Assembly: GCA_002299125.1 (NCBI GenBank)
Contig: DBNU01000018.1
Location: 1 to 9,821, forward strand
DNA length: 9,821 nt
Direction of reading: 5' to 3'
Source of the DNA: Proteobacteria bacterium UBA664
GTDB lineage: Bacteria > Pseudomonadota > Gammaproteobacteria > UBA7966
The translations under genes and the position numbers were made by a program. Below the pieces are notes generated by a model that was not told the origin of the DNA, searched no databases, and worked only from the letters and a program-made list of their open reading frames with translations. Every line of letters starts with the position of its first letter. The stretch's first letter is position 1. Shown here piece after piece: positions 5,522-9,821 of this stretch.

Positions 5522-6715
5522 TCAGACCGGTTGCACATCCTCTGCGCCCTCCCGGACAGCCCAGCCCTGACCCGTGCGCACGATGCTTCGCGCATACCGT
5601 TCGGGGCAATCGCCCGCAGGCCCCGGAAGTTGCCGGATGACCGTCTCGCCCGCAGCCCGCAGGGTGGCTACCAGGGCTTCCAGCGCCGGGTCCTCCTCGG
5701 CCGGCGCGAGGATGGCTGGCCTCGGCAAGGGCAGGATGAAACCATCGGCGATGGCCTTGAGGTCGAGACTGAAACCGGTCGCCGGGCGCGCCCGGCCGAA
5801 AAACCGCCCGATGTCATCATAGCGGCCACCGCGCGCAAGGCTCTGGCCGTAACCGCGGGCGTAGGCCGAGAAGATGACACCCGTGTGGTAGTGATAGCCA
5901 CGCAGATCGGCCAGGTCGATGTGGATTTCCACTTTCGGGCAGCGCACGCGCAATCCTGCGACCAGCGCAGCGAGGGTATCGAGCGCCGCGAGCACACCCG
6001 AGCCGGCGTCGGCAAAGCGGCTGCGGGCCTCATCCAGCACCGAAGCATCACCCGCGAGACGCACCCAGTCGGTCAGCCAGCGACGGGCCCGGGCCGGTTC
6101 CGACCAACTTTCGGCCCGGGCCAGGAGCGCAGGCAGTGCCTTGCGCTGGAGATCGCCGAAGACCTCGGCAGCCGTCCCGGCGTCCAGACCGAGCGCCTCG
6201 ATGAGGGCGTGGAAAATCCCCATATGGCCAAGATCGACACAGGGCTGGGTGACGCCTGCTGCGTCGAGCGCAGCCACCATGAGCGAGAGCACCTCCAGAT
6301 CGGCCGCGACATCCGCCGAGCCATAGAGCTCCGCACCGACCTGAAGCGGGTTGCGGCTGCCACACAGCCCATCGCGATGCACCGTGAGCACACTGCCGAG
6401 GTAGCAGAGCCGGGAGGGCCCCTCCACCGCGAGTTGATGGGCGTCCATGCGTGCGACCTGAGGTGTCATGTCGGCACGTACGCCGAGCAGATGCCCGGTG
6501 AGCGGGTCCACCAGTTTGAAGGTGTTGCGCTCCAGATCGTTGCCGACCCCGGTCAGCAGGGACTCGAGGTGATCGACGATCGGTGGCATCACCAGCCGAT
6601 AGCCCCAGCCGCTGAACAGATCGAGCAGCCGACGACGCGCGAGTTCGAGTCGTGCAGCCGCCTCGGGCAGGGCGACTTCGACGCCCTCTGGGAGTTGCCA
6701 GTGAGAGCGGGTCAT
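5522..6715 (-). CDS. hisZ: ATP phosphoribosyltransferase regulatory subunit HisZ
   Basis: HisZ is a catalytically inactive paralogue of histidyl-tRNA synthetase. With the short form of HisG it makes the hetero-octameric enzyme for the first step of histidine synthesis and confers histidine feedback inhibition. The 397-residue product has the class II synthetase core: PPIVDHLESLL near 44-54, motif 2 region LLGVRADMTPQVARMDA at about 76-92, GSRNPLQVGAELYG at about 119-132, RGYHYHTGVIF at about 272-282, and the motif 3 region ARGGRYDDIGRFFG at about 294-307. The C-terminal anticodon-binding domain of true HisRS is absent, and YHYHTG replaces the HisRS YYTG-type loop. These points favour HisZ over HisS. 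The ATG at 6713-6715 lacks a strong ribosome binding site. It sits between hflC (42 bp) and purA (137 bp), a common arrangement in gamma- and betaproteobacteria. It predicts a short HisG elsewhere in the genome. Confidence 0.94.
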   Translation of the reverse strand: MTRSHWQLPEGVEVALPEAAARLELARRRLLDLFSGWGYRLVMPPIVDHLESLLTGVGNDLERNTFKLVDPLTGHLLGVRADMTPQVARMDAHQLAVEGPSRLCYLGSVLTVHRDGLCGSRNPLQVGAELYGSADVAADLEVLSLMVAALDAAGVTQPCVDLGHMGIFHALIEALGLDAGTAAEVFGDLQRKALPALLARAESWSEPARARRWLTDWVRLAGDASVLDEARSRFADAGSGVLAALDTLAALVAGLRVRCPKVEIHIDLADLRGYHYHTGVIFSAYARGYGQSLARGGRYDDIGRFFGRARPATGFSLDLKAIADGFILPLPRPAILAPAEEDPALEALVATLRAAGETVIRQLPGPAGDCPERYARSIVRTGQGWAVREGAEDVQPV

Positions 6716-6757
6716 GCGCCGTGCGATGTTTGTTGCCGCGTTGTCAGGGGCACGCCA

Positions 6758-7627
6758 TCAGCGCCCCTCTGGCCCATCGAGGTAGCGGAAGAAAGGTGAG
6801 GCGGAGTCGAGCAACAGGATGTCACGCTCACCGCGGAAGCTCTCGCGATAGGCCGACAGGGTGCGGTAGAGGGAAAAGAACTCACGATCTGCTGCATAGG
6901 CCTCGGCATAGACCCGAGCGGCTGCGGCGTCACCCTCACCACGCAGGGTCTCGGCCTCCCGGTAGGCCTCAGCGAGCTTCACCGAGCGCTCGCGGTCGGC
7001 GCTCGCGCGGATCCGCTCGGCCGCCTCGGCACCCTTGGACCGCAGGTCGCGCGCGACCCTTTCACGCTCGGCGCGCATTCTCAGGTACACGCTGTTGGAA
7101 ACCTCGGCGGGGAGATCGATGCGTTTGACCCGCACATCCGTGATCGTGACGCCGAGTTCGCGCACCTTTTCATCCGCCATCCGCGAGACCGCCTGCATCA
7201 GTGCCCCGCGCTCGCCGGAGACCACGTCCTTCACGGTTCTGCGGGCGAACTCTTCGCGCAGCGCAGCATTCACCTTCTGGAAGATGAGTTCCCCAGCGCG
7301 GCCTTCATCGCCGCGGGTGGCAACGAAGAAGCGGGGGGGATCCTGGATGCGCCAGCGCACAAAAGAATCGACGATGACATCCTTCTTTTCGGATGTCAGG
7401 AAACGCTCCGGCTCGGAATCGATATTGAGCAGCCGCCGATCGAATTTGTGCACCGTATCGATGAAGGGCAGCTTGAAGTGCAGCCCGGGCTGATAGTCGG
7501 TGTACTTGATCTCGGAGAGACGCACGAGGATGGCGTGCTCGCGCTTGTCGACGGTGAAGAAGACATCGAACCCCACCAACACCAGTACGACGAGGATCCC
7601 GGGCAACCAGGCCCTGAGGAGGTTCAT
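6758..7627 (-). CDS. hflC: HflC, SPFH-domain membrane protein (modulator of FtsH)
   Basis: HflC assembles with HflK into a large periplasmic cage around the membrane protease FtsH and modulates its turnover of membrane proteins. The 289-residue product has one N-terminal transmembrane anchor (about 7-25), then the SPFH/band-7 domain (about 26-195) with LSEIKYTDYQPGLHFKLPF typical of HflC. An Ala/Glu/Arg-rich helical region follows, with LRSKGAEAAERIRASADRE at about 195-213, and a short tail without extension (E. coli HflC has 334 residues). Its ATG overlaps the hflK stop as ATGA (7624-7627), so the two are translationally coupled. AGAGGG lies 7 nt upstream within hflK. Confidence 0.96.
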   Translation of the reverse strand: MNLLRAWLPGILVVLVLVGFDVFFTVDKREHAILVRLSEIKYTDYQPGLHFKLPFIDTVHKFDRRLLNIDSEPERFLTSEKKDVIVDSFVRWRIQDPPRFFVATRGDEGRAGELIFQKVNAALREEFARRTVKDVVSGERGALMQAVSRMADEKVRELGVTITDVRVKRIDLPAEVSNSVYLRMRAERERVARDLRSKGAEAAERIRASADRERSVKLAEAYREAETLRGEGDAAAARVYAEAYAADREFFSLYRTLSAYRESFRGERDILLLDSASPFFRYLDGPEGR

Positions 7628-8823
7628 GGGCGTTCCCTCTCGCGTGAACGGTTGCGGGCTGCGTCCGCAGGGGCCGCATTGGTACCCGCGGCGGCATTCG
7701 CAGGTGGCGCTTCCGTCGCACTCACACCCGGGGCAGCAGCAGTGACAGCGGCCTCTAGCGGGGGCGTAGCCTGAGTGGCGCTGCGCCCGCCAAGGAGGGC
7801 TTCCAAGGGCAGCAACATGACGTTCTGGCTACCCTGCGCGGTTGAATCCATCAGCAACTTGCTGGAGCGCGCCAACACGTGCTCGATGGTGTCGATGTGC
7901 AGACGCTGGCGGTTGAGTTCCGGGTCCTCGCGATAGGCGGCGAGCAATTGAGTGAAGCGAGAGGCTTCACCACGGGCACGCGAGATGGCGGCCTCGCGAT
8001 AGGCGGTCCCCTCCTCCACCAGGCGCGCCGCGGCACCCTGCGCCTTCGGCACCACTTCCTTGCGGTAGGCCTCTGCCTCGTTGATGAGTCGCTGCTCGTC
8101 CTCACGCGCCTTGATGGCATCGTCGAAGGCGCTCTTCACCTGCTCGGGCGGCTTGGCACTGAGGATGTTGACGCTGTCGACCGTCAGCCCTGCGCCGTAT
8201 TGATCGACCAGGGTCTGGATGGTCTCGGCAGTGCGCACCGAGACCTCACTGCGCCCTTCGGTGAGCACGAAGTCCATCACATTGGTGCCGATCACCTCGC
8301 GGATGGCCGTCTCCGACGCCTGCCGCAGCGTGGCGTCCGGACCACGCACGTTGAAGAGGAAGGCCTCAACGGATGCCACCTTGTACTGCACGGCCATGTC
8401 GACCTCGACGATGTTCTCGTCCTGGGTGAGCATCGCTGCGTGGTGGGTGATGGAGCGCACCTGATCGACGTTTTCCACCTCAACGAACTCGATGGGACGC
8501 GGCCAGCGCAGATGCACCCCGGGGTCGAGGACGGCCACCGGGCTGCCGAAGCGCAGCACCACGCCGCGCTCTGCGGGCTCCACGAACTTGAGCACCTCGC
8601 CCGCCAGCAGGACCAGCGCCACCGCAGCAACGACCCAGAGCAGGCCCGCGACCGAGCCCCGTTCAGACTGACCCGATCCTCCTTGACCGCCACCGGTTTG
8701 CCCGCCACCGAACAGGCTGCGCAGACCGGCCAGCAAGCGCCGGTAGACCTCGTCGAGCTCGGGCGGGCCATCGTTGGGCCGTCGCCCCCAGGGGTCGCGC
8801 CCGCTTGGTTCATTCCATGCCAT
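7624..8823 (-). CDS. hflK: HflK, SPFH-domain membrane protein (modulator of FtsH)
   Basis: HflK is the partner of HflC in the FtsH-HflKC complex of the inner membrane. The 399-residue product begins MAWNEPSGRDPWGRRPNDGP and continues into PPELDEVYRRL, the conserved HflK N-terminus. A Gly/Gln-rich linker (39-53) precedes one transmembrane segment (about 58-77). The SPFH domain (about 78-260) contains ERGVVLRFG and DPGVHLRWPRP, followed by a coiled-coil region with DEQRLINEAEAYRKEVVPKAQG at about 242-263. The last 55 residues or so (345-399) are Ala/Pro/Thr-rich and end in RNRSRERERP, a low-complexity tail. The ATG is at 8821-8823; AAGGA lies 12 nt upstream, rather far. The gene is separated from hflX by 150 bp. 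Confidence 0.96.
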   Translation of the reverse strand: MAWNEPSGRDPWGRRPNDGPPELDEVYRRLLAGLRSLFGGGQTGGGQGGSGQSERGSVAGLLWVVAAVALVLLAGEVLKFVEPAERGVVLRFGSPVAVLDPGVHLRWPRPIEFVEVENVDQVRSITHHAAMLTQDENIVEVDMAVQYKVASVEAFLFNVRGPDATLRQASETAIREVIGTNVMDFVLTEGRSEVSVRTAETIQTLVDQYGAGLTVDSVNILSAKPPEQVKSAFDDAIKAREDEQRLINEAEAYRKEVVPKAQGAAARLVEEGTAYREAAISRARGEASRFTQLLAAYREDPELNRQRLHIDTIEHVLARSSKLLMDSTAQGSQNVMLLPLEALLGGRSATQATPPLEAAVTAAAPGVSATEAPPANAAAGTNAAPADAARNRSRERERP

Positions 8824-8973
8824 GTCGAGAGGGATTCCTTCAGTGCCAGAGTTTGAAACTGGTGCTCGCCCGGACCGGCACCGATGTTCCCGGCTGACGG
8901 CCGGGCCCCGCGCAGCCCATCATGTTACCGGCGAGCCCGGAAGACCGGCAACAGCGCCGATGGTACCCGTGAC
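8824..8973 (-). promoter_or_regulatory. hflX-hflK intergenic region with possible hflK promoter
   Basis: On the minus strand, TTGCCG (8946-8951) and TAACAT (8922-8927) are separated by 18 nt, each matching sigma-70 consensus at 4 of 6 positions. A GC hairpin CCCGGC/GCCGGG (8889-8905) lies downstream in the putative leader and has no T tract, so it is not a clear terminator for hflX. The promoter is tentative; hflKC may equally be read from upstream with hflX. Confidence 0.35.
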
Positions 8974-9821
8974 TCAGTCACCCACGGCCCGAACATGCGC
9001 CGCGGGTCGCTCCAGGGTCGCTCGCTCGAAACCTTCCCGCGCCAGCAGACGCTCCAGGCGGGTTGTGTCCAGGGCCACGTCGAGCACGCTGCCCTCCTCT
9101 TCCTGCGCCTCGTGCCGCACCACACCCAGCGCATAGAGCCGGGACCGCAGGCGCCCAGCCGCTGCGGGAAGATGCAGGCGGTGCTCGTCGGGTTGCCCCC
9201 CGGCCAGACGTTCACTCACCGCCGTGGCCAGGAGTGACAACCCCTCGCCCTGCAGCGCAGACACATGAACCCGCACCGGGTTTCCCTCCTCGTCTCGCAC
9301 GAGATGCGGCGCGAGTTCGGGGACCTGGTCGATCTTGTTCATTACCTCGAGCAGCGGCACCTCCGCCGCGTCGATGGACTCGAGCACCTCGAGTACCTGG
9401 GCGCGCTTGTCCTCCCATTCAGGATCGGAACGATCGACGACGTGCAGCAGCAGGCTGGCATGGGCCGCCTCCTCGAGGGTGGCGCGGAAGGCCGCGACGA
9501 GCGCGTGTGGCAGATGGCGAATGAAGCCCACGGTGTCGCCGAAGACCACCGTGCCGATGCCTGGCACCTGACGATGCCGCAGGCGCGGATCGAGTGTGGC
9601 GAAGAGTTGATCCACGGCCAGCGAGAAGGCACCGGTCAGGGCGTTGAACAAGGAGCTCTTGCCCGCGTTCGTGTAGCCCACCAGCGCCACCACGGGCAGT
9701 TCGGCACGCAGGCGCGCACGCCGGCCCTCGGCCCGACGCCGACGCACCTCCTCGAGGCGTTTGCCCAGCCGATCGATGCGACGGGCGATGAGACGCCGAT
9801 CGAGTTCGATCTGCTTCTCAC
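8974..9821 (-). CDS. hflX: ribosome-associated GTPase HflX (5' end outside window)
   Basis: HflX is a GTPase that binds the 50S subunit and splits or rescues stalled ribosomes under stress. The visible 281 residues begin in the helical N-terminal part, where EKQIELDRRLIARRI is the end of the family's GPGE-x-Q-x-E-x-DRR motif. They continue through the G domain: G1 GYTNAGKS (9655-9678), a switch-I threonine in FATLDPRLR, G3 DTVGF with LPHALVAAFRATLEEA, G4 NKID and G5 VSAL. A C-terminal domain ends ERPAAHVRAVGD. The in-frame GTG at 9745-9747 is internal, not the start, because family sequence continues upstream to the edge; about 150 N-terminal residues are missing. hflX precedes hflK as in E. 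coli and Pseudomonas, where hfq lies upstream. Confidence 0.95.
   Translation of the reverse strand, partial: EKQIELDRRLIARRIDRLGKRLEEVRRRRAEGRRARLRAELPVVALVGYTNAGKSSLFNALTGAFSLAVDQLFATLDPRLRHRQVPGIGTVVFGDTVGFIRHLPHALVAAFRATLEEAAHASLLLHVVDRSDPEWEDKRAQVLEVLESIDAAEVPLLEVMNKIDQVPELAPHLVRDEEGNPVRVHVSALQGEGLSLLATAVSERLAGGQPDEHRLHLPAAAGRLRSRLYALGVVRHEAQEEEGSVLDVALDTTRLERLLAREGFERATLERPAAHVRAVGD

Noticed and set aside
5507..6799. Plus-strand open frame of 430 codons opposite hisZ
   Set aside because: It is antisense to a complete HisZ and its Arg/His/Glu-rich composition is that of a mirror frame; there is no domain.
7879..8856. Plus-strand open frame of 325 codons opposite hflK
   Set aside because: It is antisense to HflK; the His/Leu/Asp-rich translation is typical of complementary-strand frames.

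Overview
The window is a conserved housekeeping block from a high-GC gammaproteobacterium. Gene order, high GC and the close match of several proteins to family sequences support this. All protein genes are on the minus strand. In transcription order, right to left, they are hflX (5' end outside the window), hflK, hflC, hisZ, purA, rnr, rlmB, and the first 11 codons of rpsF at the left edge. A tRNA-Leu(CAG) gene lies on the plus strand between purA and rnr. The order hflX-hflKC-hisZ-purA-tRNA-Leu-rnr-rlmB-rpsF is close to that of Pseudomonas. Relative to Escherichia coli, hisZ stands where yjeT is, and nsrR is absent between purA and rnr. A Chromatiales-like or similar high-GC lineage is plausible, but the sequence does not settle it.

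Region by region: 1-34 is the start of rpsF. 35-361 is its GC-rich leader; it also holds a tandem repeat resembling an insertion-sequence end and a fragment of a dispersed repeat. 362-1120 is rlmB and 1161-3488 is rnr, with 40 bp between them. 3489-3892 is intergenic and carries a composite palindromic repeat (3626-3754) and a tRNA promoter with a GC-rich discriminator. 3893-3977 is tRNA-Leu, followed by a strong intrinsic terminator (3995-4025). 4092-5384 is purA, which starts at TTG. 5522-6715 is hisZ. 6758-7627 and 7624-8823 are hflC and hflK, overlapping by ATGA. 8974-9821 is the C-terminal 281 residues of HflX.

The genes serve RNA metabolism and translation (RNase R, RlmB, S6, tRNA-Leu, the ribosome-associated GTPase HflX), quality control of membrane proteins (HflKC, partner of the FtsH protease), and nucleotide and histidine synthesis (PurA, HisZ). 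I see no sign of an undescribed defence, mobile or biosynthetic system. The items worth a second look are in the intergenic DNA: the insertion-sequence-like remnant and repeat fragment upstream of rpsF, the composite palindrome upstream of rnr, and possible competing hairpins at the rnr ribosome binding site.
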